This document shows positions 35,668-46,615 of a stretch of DNA of 64,000 nt, piece by piece; position 1 is the stretch's first letter, and each line of letters begins with the position of its first letter. The DNA is from Macrolepiota albuminosa (lineage: Eukaryota > Basidiomycota > Agaricomycetes > Agaricales > Agaricaceae): the NCBI GenBank assembly GCA_027475525.1, contig JAMWFC010000126.1, positions 682,001 through 746,000 of the forward strand, read 5' to 3'. Position numbers and translations under genes: made by a program. The notes beneath the pieces were generated by a model, which had not been told where the DNA came from, searched no databases, and was given only the letters and a program-made list of their open reading frames with translations.

Positions 35668-36124
35668 TCAATCAAGCGTCTCCAAGGAATCGGGATTCTC
35701 GTCGGCCGGAAACCCTGCTTCTTGTTTGATGAGTTTGACCCAGTTGAAGCATTTCTCGCAATCCACTTCTTCGTGTTTTGTGCATTGGTAGGCATAATCC
35801 TCAAAGCAGTCTCCGCAATTCATTTTCTTGTGATTCCTACACTGGTGTTTGTCTTTCTTCGGCCCTTTCACAGCACCCAGGCTAAAGACTTCGATCGGAC
35901 TGCGGTCCTAAGAATTTTTGGTCACGACAAGTCAAGACAAGAAAGAATGCTTTGAAACGCACATCGTAGTCAAATCCAGTCGCCTCAGCGATACCGCCCA
36001 ACTCGTCCTCAACGCGAACGTTGTTGCACATACGGTGGTCACAACAGCAACGATAGCAGTATTCGAAGCCATGATCACGGCAGAACATAAAGTCGTTAAC
36101 GATGATGTTGTCGGCTATACCCAT
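35668..36124 (-). CDS. Small Cys/His-rich protein, 133 aa, conserved-hypothetical type
   Basis: Two exons, 35963-36124 and 35668-35907, join in phase over a 55-bp GT-AG intron (35908-35962) and give 133 aa from MGIADNIIVND. The N-terminal half has a Cys/His cluster CRDHGFEYCYRCCCDHRMCNN. The C-terminal half has three further CxxH/CxxC-like pairs (HQCRNHKKMNCGDC, YQCTKHEEVDCEKC). Together they look like paired zinc-binding knuckles. I recall similar small proteins as uncharacterised families in mushroom genomes, but cannot name a domain. Metal binding is inferred from Cys/His spacing. The start was chosen as the first ATG of the exon with correct phase. Confidence 0.7.
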
Positions 36125-36605
36125 TTCAATTGATGATGGAAGCAAGGCCAACCGAGGTAAAAAGCACGTGTTCAAAATGGGATGGGAGCATCTAATCTAA
36201 TCGGGCTTTAGTAATTTTAATTGAGTTAGGCTTTTTTGAGCCTTCATCCTTTGTTGATTTGGTGTTTTCCACAGCCGAGATATGCCCAGGTGCAGCAATC
36301 AGACGTTTCATAATAGCAGCCCGTATCCACGAGTACGTACCCTCCAAATGGGTTCTTTGGCGTTACACGATTGATTTTTTCGAGTCAGCTCTAGAAATCT
36401 CCAAGCTTCTGCCGAAAAGAGTCCTTTTCAACAATTGCCGGAGAAATCCGAAACCGGGAGCTTCAGTAGACACAATTTGGAATTGCACCGCCAGTGTGAC
36501 AATGTCTTGGATCGACGATCGACGAGCGTTACGTCATCCGTGCAATATATTTTGCGCCTTTGGACTCCGGAAGACCTCTTGCTTTCCTCTTTATCCGACC
36601 GCCCA
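36125..36605. other. Divergent promoter region; no gene seen
   Basis: About 480 bp between the diverging Cys-rich gene and the membrane-protein gene. Open frames here are not supported by motifs. Confidence 0.45.
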
Positions 36606-38625
36606 ATGACACACCCGCATGTTCCTTCTACGCTAGGCGCCTTGCTGCTCGGGGGGCTTGTTTCGACGATGTGTGCTACTTTTTACCCGCTATTTCTTGT
36701 CGCGACGTTCCTCAGATCTATATGTGCAGATTATCTGGGGGAGTGTCTGCACAATGCATACTCTACTTCAATAGCTATCCGGAGGACAAACGTCCGCTCA
36801 AGGTTCTTGTGAGTAATCGGCATTCTTCTTGATCTCACGCACAGTATGCACTAACCTGTTCTATGGATGGTCAGGCTATATTCATCTGGTCAATCTTCAT
36901 TCTCGGCCTGTACCAAACGTCGTTCCTGATGTCATTCAACCCAGGCTCGTCGATTTGCTTCAGACAGTATTCATCTGGGCCGGATTGTGGTATTACCTGA
37001 TTGAACATTTTGGAGACCGTCCTGCAATCAATACAACTCCATGGTGGGTTTGTTAGCCTGACGTCATTTTCCGCTCTCGTTTGACCACTATTTGTTAGGC
37101 CAGTTGCGGTACATCTTGTCCATGTCTATTTCTGACCGTTCCTGATATATTTTGACTAGTCTATAACCGTTTCAAGTGTGCGTTTATCATTGACTCCCCT
37201 TTCCGAATCCTGTTCACACAGAGTAGACGGCGCTTACAGTCGCTGTTCATATGTACGATGATATGTTTGTTTATTACTCTCATCAACAACTGATTGGTCC
37301 AGGTTTTATGCTTATCGAGTCTACATATGTCAGTCGTCACGTTTGAAAGCCATGCGTCGCTGATCGAAGGATATAGTGAGCAAGCGGCACTGGCTTCTGC
37401 CTTCCTTCATCGTACGTGTTCGTGGCTTTCTGCTGAATCGTATGCTCTAATGCGAGTAACGTAGGGCCTGTTATGCCTTGTTCGAGCAGGTAGGATGCTG
37501 CATGATCTACCTCCCGGCCGTTTCTCAAATGTAGGTCTTATTCAGGCTTTGCTGGAGGTAATTTCATGCACTCTCTTGCAAATTTTGAGTTGTGATCTGA
37601 ATTATTTCTGCGTCGCAGCGGTTACATCTGCGTTGTAAGTTTATCTCTCACATGATTCCAATATCTACGGTCAGAATACGATGCTCAACACAAAGTTTCA
37701 GTGTAATATATCCCACCTATTCTTCATTCAGGGCACACCTAGGCGTAAGAAACTCTGTATTTATGTTTCTGCAGTATTGATGCTGTTTTACAGTGGATTT
37801 TTACGGTGGCACTTTCACTTCTGTTTGGGACGGATGTCATCGTGACAGCGTCTCTCATCTATCTTCTATATCACAGCCGCACGGCCACGATAAGGTTTGT
37901 AGAAGGGTGTTTAAATACTCTTCGCATTTCAACTGAAAATTTCGCAAGTCCTGTCAATAATACTCTGACATGGCTAGGTCAGTACACGTTGAGGACAGGG
38001 ATCGTCAACTGGTGAGTTTGAGTTACAATTCTGACATTGTACTGAATTTACTTCAAGTGCGGGTGCTCTATCGTCACTTATTTGTGTAAGCAGGTCTTGG
38101 TATTCCTAATCTTTCCTAACTCACGCTTTCAAAGTGGTGTATTATGTCACACAACCTAATTTTCTTGACCATCTTTTGGGCCATCGCAAAGCGTGAAGTT
38201 CCGTCTGGTTTCGTTTCTTCAGAGACGCTAACCTGATTACCAGTCTATGCCAACTCTTTTTTTGCTGCGTGAGCTTCCATAGAATATTGAAATAAATGTT
38301 GATCTCAAAGGTTTCAGGTTGAACGCTCGCGAGAGCTTACGTCGACGCAGTTCGCTCGTGCTTTCCGAATCCAATCCCTTACGAGAAATCCGGCTAAGTA
38401 CCCGTACCTCTGACAGCATGAAATTCGCGCGCCCGAGATCAATCACAAAGTCGGCCTCTGTTCCACAACTCTCGGTGCGTCCTGGGTTGTTGTCATTCCT
38501 CATATCCTCAATTTCTGTAGGCCTCGAAGGATTCGAGGTCGTCTCAATCAACCACGTCATCGATGTCTGGAGCTACAAATAGCATTATCAGCAACAGCTA
38601 CCAATCTAAGTTATTACTTTCCTAG
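36606..38625 (+). CDS. Multi-pass membrane protein of the DUF6534 type
   Basis: Basidiomycete-specific integral membrane protein of unknown function, usually about 300-350 aa with seven helices. Exon 1 (36606-36670) codes MTHPHVPSTLGALLLGGLVST and joins at 36730 to read ILSGGVSAQCILYFNSYPEDKRPLK, the typical first and second segments. Later exons give LVDLLQTVFIWAGLWYYLIEHFG, FYAYRVYI, then TDVIVTASLIYLLYHSRTA (about 37.8-37.9 kb). The cytoplasmic tail is NARESLRRRSSL, with a last intron before ASKDSRSSQ and a TAG at 38623-38625. The middle (37.05-37.8 kb) has several very short exons that I could not all place. No nonsense codon was found in the placed exons. These families are large and expanded in mushrooms; a sensor role is often suggested but is not shown here. 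Confidence 0.75.
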
Positions 38626-39862
38626 ATTACTAATGATGCTTCGAATGGTCTGCATCATGTCCTGGAAACTCAACCCCTGTATACAGTCACACACTAGATT
38701 ATACCGTCCAACACCACGACTTACATTAGAAAATTAACACTCTCCGAAGTCAGTTACAATCCTGTTACTGTCTTATGTCAATTGAATTTTAAGCAGCACT
38801 TGCCAAGAAAGTAGCTAGAGTTTGAAAGCTCACAATCAGGCGACTCACTGTTTGACACAGGCTTGGTAAGGCAAAGAAAAACTTGAACTGTTCTTTAAAG
38901 CAGCATATCAGATGGGCTTCCATGGCCCAAGTAGTATTATCAGTGAATAGGAGCAAACTTGAGGTGCTTTTATTGATAATGTGTGTTACATTCAAAAGTG
39001 TAATATATATGCTCCTCCATATGTGCTTCTAAAGGAAAATATGAAAAATGGTCAAGTCCATAGAAAACGGAGAGTTTCCGTGGTGAAAATGGATCAGTCC
39101 ATTTGACATAATATAAGGTAATTGTCATCTATTCTTTAAAAATATATATTCCATGTAGGCTTGTTTACTATTTATATTTTATATTTACCAATTCTGTTAC
39201 TAAAATTTATTTTATACCTAGTATTTTACCTTTTTAATAACATATCTCAAGAAAATGAGTCTGTAAGTTTTGATTTTGATACTTAATATCAACATTGCTT
39301 ATAAAAACATCTAGCTTCAAAATCAATTGTTTTTTCTTGTAAAAATCTTTTTTTACAATTTTAATTTCAAATTTTTCATTTCCATTTATATATTATTTAC
39401 ATCTTTTGCTAAATTTCTTACCAATAAGCTGCTTGACTTGTGATCAGGCAATGAAGGTTTTACACTGGGTTTTCTGAAAGGGCTTACAGAGCTGGTCTTG
39501 GTCAAATCAATGTTTCTTTGTACCTGCTGATGTAATGAGAGTAGTGGTAGGTGGGTAGTGCAAAATTGTAATTAAGTTTTACTATCTTGTCTGCTAGACT
39601 TAGATCTCAGATTGTTCTCTGGGTATAGAAATCACATGTTTCATACAATTGAGTACTCTCATTGGCCTCATGAAATCTGGGATTCAATCTGAAAAAATAA
39701 CAAAATCACTACTTTTTTTGTTATTATTAATAATGATTGCTCTTATATGAGCTCAATCTTTACCAGGTAAGTTTTAGGAGGGCTTCTGCAGCCTGTTCCA
39801 AACTCTGACATATGCATAATATGTTAGTAACATACTACTCCTGACACTGCCTACTGCTAAAT
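38626..39862. other. Transition into AT-rich CpG-poor island; no gene
   Basis: Normal composition up to about 38.78 kb, then strongly AT-rich with almost no CpG. No coding block recognised. Old, decayed repeat DNA is the likeliest content. Confidence 0.5.
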
Positions 39863-40381
39863 TGTAAGGATGACTTCTAGAGGCTATGGCTCAGTCACAC
39901 AGCTGGCAGAGGGAGATCCAAAGTGTATTAGAGTAGGTACTGACAATATCATAATAACTAGTCACCTGGCAGAGGAAGATCCAAAGAGAACAAGTCTAGG
40001 GATTTCCTATGCCAGGTTGGACACTTGTGGGGCTTTTAAAGCATGGGAAACAACTGTACAGTACAACAAAACCTTAAAAACTCAAAAGTTGACTAACCAA
40101 ACAACTATGCAAACAAGGCAGGAAAACTCCGGACTTTGGAAGTCAGAAAGGCAAACTCCGGCTTATATAAGCAGTCTGTAAGTGGTGCTGAAGTGCTTAC
40201 ACTTGTCTGAATGATAGCTAAAGAACCAGAGCACCTCAAAGACTGAGAATAGTACTAACAAATAGTGTTGAAAGAATAGAAACAGCAAAATGAAAGAATA
40301 ATAGAAGAAATAAGGAAATGAATGAAAGGAGAGTGAAGAAATAAGGAGTAGAAGAAGGAAGAAATGAGGAGTCCTCTGACA
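39863..40381 (-). repeat. Solo LTR, family A, with TSD TAAAT
   Basis: A full-length 519-bp relative of the LTR at 49522-50040 begins TGTAAGGATGACTTCTAGAGG and ends CCTCTGACA. It is flanked by TAAAT at 39858-39862 and 40382-40386. No internal element sequence is attached, so it arose by LTR-LTR recombination. It differs from the young LTRs by many C-to-T and G-to-A changes. Confidence 0.93.
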
Positions 40382-40386
40382 TAAAT

Positions 40387-41533
40387 GTTAAAATGGATTG
40401 AGTGAAATGATGTTGTAGGAGATAATTTTTTTAAAGTTGAATTAATTGAATTTCTTGTGTATGAATAATTTTTTAACAAGTTAATCTGTGCTGCTCACAA
40501 TAAATGATTCCATAATGTGAATAACAATTGGTTTTTTTCTGATATAATGTTGAAATGCCTTAAATGATTATCACCCTGCTGCTTGGATGAGATGCAGGGC
40601 AACTTTCATTTCTGCCAGGAATGTAGCTCTACCTGCTCTCATAGATTGACTAGTGATAAATGCTGGAAAGAGCTTTTTCAAGCAGTTCATAAAAAACAAA
40701 TTTGTGGGCTAGTTTTTGTTCTTAGTCAATCAAAGCTCCTTTTTCAAAAGGAACAATGCTGGCTAACTTCACATGTAAGCTGTAAATTATTTGTATAGAT
40801 TGGTAACATGATTATACTTGAGGATGATGACACTCAAAATAGATGTCAGATTTTTATGCAGAAAGAAGAAATTCAAAGTAATCTTTAAAAATTTTGGTGG
40901 ATAAGTATTGATGGCTTTTCTATTATCTCTGAGCAACTTGTTGTCTGACTGGCAGAGTTTTTCTAGACAGAGCAGTTTATAAAAAGCAGTGAGAACAAGA
41001 ATAACAAAGAGAAGATCATCATAATTACTGGCATTTTCAATAGATTGGATAGTTTACAAAAAGTGATCTCTCAATAAGAGTAGCTTTTAATTGGAGACAA
41101 TTCTATTCTATATAGCCTTCTAAAGTATTTTTAACTAGCATCAATGCTCATATCTCCTAGATATGCAGGTACAGTGGCTTAAAAAAGTTTCCTAATATTT
41201 TATAGTTTTTGAAAGATAACATTGGCATGTATGAATTGAAGTGTCTAAAATTTAGAATGAATCATATAAGATACTATGGCATTTGTAGCTACAGATTGCA
41301 TCTGTGATTATGTAATTTGGATCAAAACTGATGGAGTAATGACTATTTCAAAATATTCACTTATTAGGACACTTTTTTGAGCATCTCTAACTTTGCAGGT
41401 TTATCTCTATCTTACTTAGAAATACAGAGTAAGTTGCATGTGAAAATATAAACAAAGTCATGTAACCATGTTTGGATATATTTGGGAGTCGTTCAAGCTA
41501 GGTTGAACCATATCTTGGCCTTCAACTACTATT
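40387..41533. other. AT-rich decayed DNA; no gene
   Basis: CpG-poor, with short open frames only. Part of it may belong to the Tc1/mariner remnant that follows, as its 5' flank and inverted repeat, but no end could be identified. Confidence 0.4.
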
Positions 41534-41880
41534 ATGAAAGTTACTTCTTCTGCACAATGCTTTGCTGTTGCTTCTTTTCTTGCTGAAAAGTATTCTCTGC
41601 ACCAAATTGAGGCTAAAACTGGTCTAGGAATGTTTAGTATTGGGAGAATTGATAGAGAGTTAGAGGTGAACAAGGAAAACCATTTTAGAGGCTGTCCTGC
41701 TAAGCTTACTCCATATGATAAATAGGCTATTGTTTGACAAATCTCAGCTAGAAGACTTGATATAGCTGTCCAGGCCATCAATTTTATTAACAACATCATT
41801 TTCAACCCTGTCTCTCCTCAAATTGTTCAGAATGTGCTGATGAATGAGGAGTATTGTCACAATCCATCCACCAGCACGCT
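41534..41880 (+). pseudogene. Tc1/mariner-type transposase fragment with C-to-T nonsense codons
   Basis: The first part reads as the helix-turn-helix region of a fungal Tc1-like transposase: EKYSLHQIEAKTGLG followed by GRIDRELEV and GCPAKLTPYDK. The frame then meets TAG and TGA codons exactly where Gln and Arg are expected. It continues as QISARRLDIAVQAINFINN and FNPVSPQIVQNVL. Both stops are explained by C-to-T changes (CAG to TAG, CGA to TGA). The catalytic DDE domain is not visible downstream, so this is a truncated and mutated relic. Confidence 0.75.
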
Positions 41881-42642
41881 GATAATGCCTAAAAATTGAT
41901 CAGTAGCAGCTATAGTTTATGGCTACTGACCAGTATACAGTGCATTGGGTCTGCTAAGTTTGAGGGACTTCTGGGCAGTTCCCAGAGAACAAGTCAGAAA
42001 CAAGTTGAATAGCAAGTTTTGAGGAAAGTTAGTATTGTTAGTTGGTAAAAGATGTGTGGCAAGGGAGATGCACTAATAACAAAGTGCATCTGAATGAAAG
42101 GAGGATGTAAATATGAGTAAGTGCAGCAAAAAACATGGCAAGAAAACTAGAAGCTTAGCAACAACTAAGCTGCATGATGCTTGCCATAGGTTCAAGGCAT
42201 ATAAGTTCTATAAGTGTAACTGCAGCAAGCAAGCTAAGAGTGCTCAGATGGTTGGCGACTATAAACTTAGTCAATGCAAAAGAAATCTGAACTATGAAGT
42301 GAACTGAGGGGTAAACAGAATACTCTGTTCTTTTTAGTAGCTAGTGACAACAGTAAGTATTGATAGTAAAGATAAGTTCCTCATCACTAATTGGCTTAAG
42401 GGTCACCAAGAAGTAGTGAACTGTAAGGAATGTAATTAAACATCATGCATTAAACTAAATAATGAGAAATGAAACAAGAAAGCTGTCTGTTTGACTAAGG
42501 GAGGGGCACCAAAGGATGTCAGGTGCCAGGGTACTTGCCAAGCTGTCTGTTACAAGTAAATGCCATTATGCTTAATTCATAAGCGCTGTTGTTGGCTAAC
42601 TGTACCACGTGCTGATTGATTACTGCCACCTGTCAGTACTTG
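41881..42642. other. AT-rich decayed DNA; no gene
   Basis: Continuation of the CpG-poor island up to the target site of the large Ty3 element. A 64-codon open frame at 42113-42307 is Cys/Lys-rich but unrecognised. The sequence resumes on the far side at 61029. Confidence 0.4.
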
Positions 42643-42647
42643 CCAGT

Positions 42648-42880
42648 TGTAACGAAGTTACAGGAATTGTGAGCTTAGTATTCACACTGCACAGAATCAG
42701 ACCAGTCCGGTCTATTGACTATGAAGTACAAAACAAAAATAAGCTGCTTTGTAAGCAGCAGGGTAAACTAATTATATACTAATGTAAATAATATTATATT
42801 ATAATAAATATAATATAATATTTACTACTATACAGTAAGTAAAGCTATGTGGCCAACGCCACATAGTGGACTATGCTACA
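42648..42880 (-). repeat. 3' LTR of element C
   Basis: 233 bp, three transitions away from 60791-61023. Two of the three are CpG to TpG when the other LTR is taken as ancestral. Confidence 0.96.
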
Positions 42881-42890
42881 CACCCCCCAA
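42881..42890 (-). promoter_or_regulatory. Polypurine tract of element C
   Basis: Minus-strand TTGGGGGGTG lies immediately before the 3' LTR start TGTAGC, the expected plus-strand primer site. Confidence 0.65.
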
Positions 42891-42925
42891 TCAGACTGAG
42901 CTACGGTCTTGAGATAATACGACGG

Positions 42926-43158
42926 TCATGCCGTCGGTAAGTCTGGGATGGGGGCAATGGGAGAGTCTCCAGGCTCCCAGAATGGATCGGCAGTCGCATT
43001 GTCCATGTCGTAGTCGAGGAGTTCATCCTCGGGTGCGGGCGCATAGGACGTGCCCGAAGGCCCTGCTACTGGCAGGGAATTGTCATAGTCCCGGAGGGGG
43101 GACAGTGTGAGATTGGGGTTGATGGTCGACCCCGGGACAGGTGGTTGGGGATCAGGCA
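42926..43158 (-). pseudogene. C-terminal part of accessory ORF 2 of element C, cut off by family A insertion
   Basis: Continues the frame of 50041-51358 after removal of the insertion and one GATCC. The combined length is 1551 nt, exactly 517 codons including the TGA at 42926-42928. This piece is acidic and Pro-rich (EDELLDYDMDN, FWEPGDSPIAPIPDLP). Seeing the frame continue precisely across the duplication proves that the insertion interrupted an open gene. Confidence 0.9.
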
Positions 43159-43226
43159 GATCCTGTAAGGGCGACCTCTAGAGGCTGTGGCTCAGTCACA
43201 CAGCTGGCAGAGGGAGATCCAAAGTG

Positions 43227-43380
43227 TATTAGAATATATACTGACAATATCAAGGTAGCTACTCACCTGGCAGAGGGAGATCCAAAGAGAACAAGTCTGG
43301 GGATATTAGAATATATACTGACAATATCAAGGTAGCTACTCACCTGGCAGAGGGAGATCCAAAGAGAACAAGTCTGGGGA
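43227..43380. repeat. 77-bp tandem duplication in LTR
   Basis: 43227-43303 equals 43304-43380 (one further base also matches by chance). Absent from the sister LTR at 49522-50040. Confidence 0.95.
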
Positions 43381-43588
43381 TCCCTATGCCAGGTTGGACG
43401 CTTCTGGGGCCTCTGAAGCGTGGGAAACAACTGTACAGTACAACAAAACCTTAAAAACTCGAAAATTGACTAACCAAACAAGTGTGCAAACAAGGGAGGA
43501 AAACTCCGGACTTTAGAAGTCAGAAAGGCAAACTCCGGCTTATCTAAGCAGCCTGGAGCGGTGCTGAAGGGCCCACACTTGTCTGAGT

Positions 43589-43742
43589 GATAGCTAAAGA
43601 ACCAGAGCACCTCAAAGGTTGAGAATAGTACCAACAGATAGTGTTGAAGAAGTAGTAACAGCAAAGATAGCTAAAGAACCAGAGCACCTCAAAGGTTGAG
43701 AATAGTACCAACAGATAGTGTTGAAGAAGTAGTAATAGCAAA
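43589..43742. repeat. 77-bp tandem duplication in LTR, one mismatch
   Basis: 43589-43665 and 43666-43742 match at 76 of 77 positions (C/T at 43659 versus 43736). Absent from the sister LTR. Confidence 0.93.
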
Positions 43743-43835
43743 ATGAGAGAATGGTAGAAGAAATAAGGAAGTGAATGAAAGGAGAGTGAAAGAAATAAGG
43801 AGTGAAAGAAGAAAGGAATGAGGGGTCCCCTGACA

Positions 43836-43850
43836 TCACCCCCCCTCTAG
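43836..43850 (-). promoter_or_regulatory. Polypurine tract of element A1
   Basis: Minus-strand AGAGGGGGGGTGA directly precedes the 3' LTR start TGTCAGGGG. Confidence 0.7.
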
Positions 43851-43943
43851 AGTGCGGCGTCTCGACGTGCTGGATAGAAGTAGTTCTGGATGGCCTGGTC
43901 TACTTTGGAAAGAGAATAGAGGCCTCTGATTGCCCGAGGAGCA

Positions 43944-46561
43944 TCAGGATGCTGTTGATAGAATTCCCGGACCAAGGCAGGGGCATGGACATTCTCTTGT
44001 GGCTCCCAGGAAACGTCCTCGATGGATGCTGTTGATAGAATTCCCGGACCAAGGCAGGGGCATGGACATTCTCTTGTGGCTCCCAGGAAACGTCCTCATT
44101 CCATAGCCCTTCCACTTGACCTTGAACTGAAGCTTATTCCTAAAGAGTCGGCTGTCTAGGATCCGCTCCACTTCATACTCTTCTTGGTTGTTTACCAGAA
44201 CTGGTGGTGGAGGTGGCTGTGGACGTCGACCTGGAATTGGATCCTCTGGGGCTGGAGAAAGCTTCACCACATTGAAGACTGGATGGAGTCGACTCATTCC
44301 ACTAGGCAGCTTGAGTCGATAGGCAAGTGGGCCTACCTGTCTTACTATAGGGAAGGGGCCTAGACGACGGTGAGAGAGCTTCTGAGAAGGTCGGGTAGTG
44401 GCAATGTCAGAGGCATCCAGGTAGACTCGATCTCCAGGCTTGTACTTGGGGGCTGGAGTTCGTCCACGATCGTAGTAGCGGGCCATGTCATCCTTTGCCT
44501 TAGCTAAAGCTGCCTTGGCCTCCTCCTGGGCTGCCTTCATCCGATCTATGAACTCATTGACAGCTTCATTCTCTGAAGGTCGTCCACGAGGCTCAAATCC
44601 CATCCGAGGATGTCGACCAGTATCTAGAAGGAAAGGAGACATCTGGGTGGCAGCGTGTACACGGTTGTTGTACTGGAACTCTGCCTCTGGTAATAGATCG
44701 TCCCAGTCATCCTGTCGTTCATTGCAGAAGAGCCGGAGATACTGTTCTAGCTCCTGGTTGACACGCTCAGTCTGGCCATCAGACTGGGGGTGGTAGGCTG
44801 TGGAGGTGTGGAGTTTGACATGGAGGAGGCGATACAGTTCTCTCGTAAACTCTGCCACAAACTGAGGTCCGCGGTCTGAGACATAAGCATCTGACAACCC
44901 ATGGAGCTTCCAGACATGCTTCCGGTACAGATTGGCAGCGCCCATGGCTGAGCAAGTAGTGTGTGTTGGAATAAAATGAGCACGCTTGCCACAGAGATCC
45001 ACTACCACCATGATCGCATCATATCCATGAGAATCAGGTAACTCAACAATGAAGTCTACCGAGGCCACACTCCAACGCTCAGCTGGGATAGGCAATGGAT
45101 GAAGCTGTCCCATAGGAGGCTGACGACGAGGCTTAGTCCGAAGGCAAAGATCGCAGGTGGAGGTGTAAGAGCCAATATACCGTGACATTTGAGGCCACCA
45201 GTAATTCCGCGAAACCAGCTCCAGTGTCTTCCATCTGCCAGGATGTCCTGCAACTCGAGAGTCATGATGCTGCTCCACAATCCGCCTCCGGAGGTCTGGC
45301 AGGTTGGGAACATAAATGCGTCCCCGGAAGGTGAGAAGACCATTCTCCAGAGACCACTCGTCGGTGCGGACAGACTTCACTCCAGCTTTCTCTCGAGCAT
45401 GCAAGGCCATGGCAGCCTTGGCTACCAGATCTTCTTGGGCACCCTCCCGGTTACCTCGTCGGATGTCTCGAAGGATGCTCACTTCTTCTCCCTGGCCAAC
45501 CACACCTTCTAGAGCACGGATAGCAAATAGTTCTGGCTTCAGAAGTACAATATTGTCATTGTCACTAGCTCCTGAACCATGGTCTGCTCGCCTAGAAAGC
45601 GCATCTGGCTTACCCATGCTCCGTCCCGGTTTGTGATGCAGAGAGAAGTCGAAGTTGGCCAGATACAAGGACCATCGAGCCTGTCGGCGGTTGAGTTTCT
45701 TGGCCGTCCGAAAGTACTCTAAGTTCTTGTGATCAGTCCACACCTCGAATTTATGCCTGGCACCCTCAAGGAAATGTCGCCACTCCTCAAATGACCGAAT
45801 AATAGCTAGCATCTCCTTATCATGGATCTCATAATTCCGCTCCACGGCATTGAGACTCTTGGAGTAGAAGGCCACAGGATGCCACTTACCATCCTCCCTT
45901 GACTGTTGAGAGAGAACGGCCCCAGTAGCAAAATCTGAGCTATCAGCTTCGACACGGAAGGGAGAGTCATCATCTGGGAATATAAGGACAGGCTTTGAAG
46001 TGACCGCCTGTTTGAGGGCATCAAAGGCTGTCTGCTGTGCTGCATCCCAGTGCCAAGGAGTGTCCTTAGTGGTGAGATCGAAGAGGGGCCGGGCATGGTG
46101 TGAGAAATCCTGAATAAACCTCCGGTAGAAGTTGGTAAAACCCAGGAAGGCCTGAACCTCCTTCTTGTTCTTAGGCTCTGGCCACTCCGCTACACCAGCC
46201 ACCTTGACTGGGTCCATCTCAGCCATTCCATGAGAGATGATCAGTCCAAGATATTCAACCTTAGTCTGCTCAAACTCACACTTCTCTGGCTTAAGATAGA
46301 GCTGGTGCTGGCGAAGACGTTCCAGTACGATGCGTGTAATCCGACGATGCTCCTCTAGAGTCTTGGTATAGATGAGAATATCGTCGAGGTATACACACAC
46401 AACACCTTCCGCTATGAGGTCTCGGAAAATGTCGTTCATCATGGTCTGGAAGGTGGCAGGGCTATTAGTGAGGCCAAAGAACATTACCAGAGGTTCAAAG
46501 AGTCCACGATTTGTTCGGAATGCTCCCTTCCACTCATCCTATTAGTGAGGCCAAAGAACAT
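43944..46561 (-). pseudogene. Pol of element A1, downstream part (RT palm to chromodomain)
   Basis: Continuation of the pol frame after the 46462-46615 duplication. It has RT with FFGLTNSPATFQ and YLDD (CVYLDDILIY), and RNase H (ADSSDFATGAVLSQ, TDHKNLEYF). The integrase has an HHCC zinc finger (HHDSRVAGHPGRW...CDLCLRTK) and DDE residues in SVDFIVELP, VSDRGPQF and DGQTERVNQ. A chromodomain starts YEVERILDSRLFRNKLQFKVKWKGYG. At 43947-44100 a 77-bp-period duplication throws the last residues out of frame; without it the chromodomain ends normally (NEDVSWEP). No other stop is seen, so the gene would be intact apart from the duplications. Confidence 0.9.
43947..44100. repeat. Tandem duplication with 77-bp period in chromodomain
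   Basis: 43947-44020 matches 44024-44097 (74 bp, shift 77, three intervening bases GAT). Removing one unit restores the chromodomain frame. Confidence 0.9.
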
Positions 46562-46615
46562 TACCAGAGGTTCAAAGAGTCCACGATTTGTTCGGAATGC
46601 TCCCTTCCACTCATC
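46462..46615. repeat. 77-bp exact tandem duplication in RT domain
   Basis: 46462-46538 equals 46539-46615 with differing flanks. It lies in the reverse transcriptase between the RIK motif and FFGLTNS. A neighbouring single-base deficit (46616-46625 reads AAGAAGGA on the minus strand where AAGGAAGGA would give the usual IKEGDEW) adds to the frame break. Confidence 0.94.

Larger units (their letters stand above)
43164..43835 (-). repeat. 3' LTR of element A1 (672 bp as assembled)
   Basis: Matches 49522-50040 except for two internal 77-bp tandem duplications (43227-43380 and 43589-43742) and one C missing in a C-run near 43383. Confidence 0.95.

Noticed and set aside
42781..42840. AT-palindromic stretch as a replication origin or MITE
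   Set aside because: It is part of the element C LTR and is present identically in the other LTR.
43164..43835. Family A LTR of 672 bp as a distinct longer subfamily
   Set aside because: The extra length is two 77-bp duplications; without them it equals the sister LTR.
46462..46615. Biological inactivation of element A1 pol by a tandem duplication
   Set aside because: The same 77-bp period occurs at unrelated sites, so an assembly explanation is preferred.
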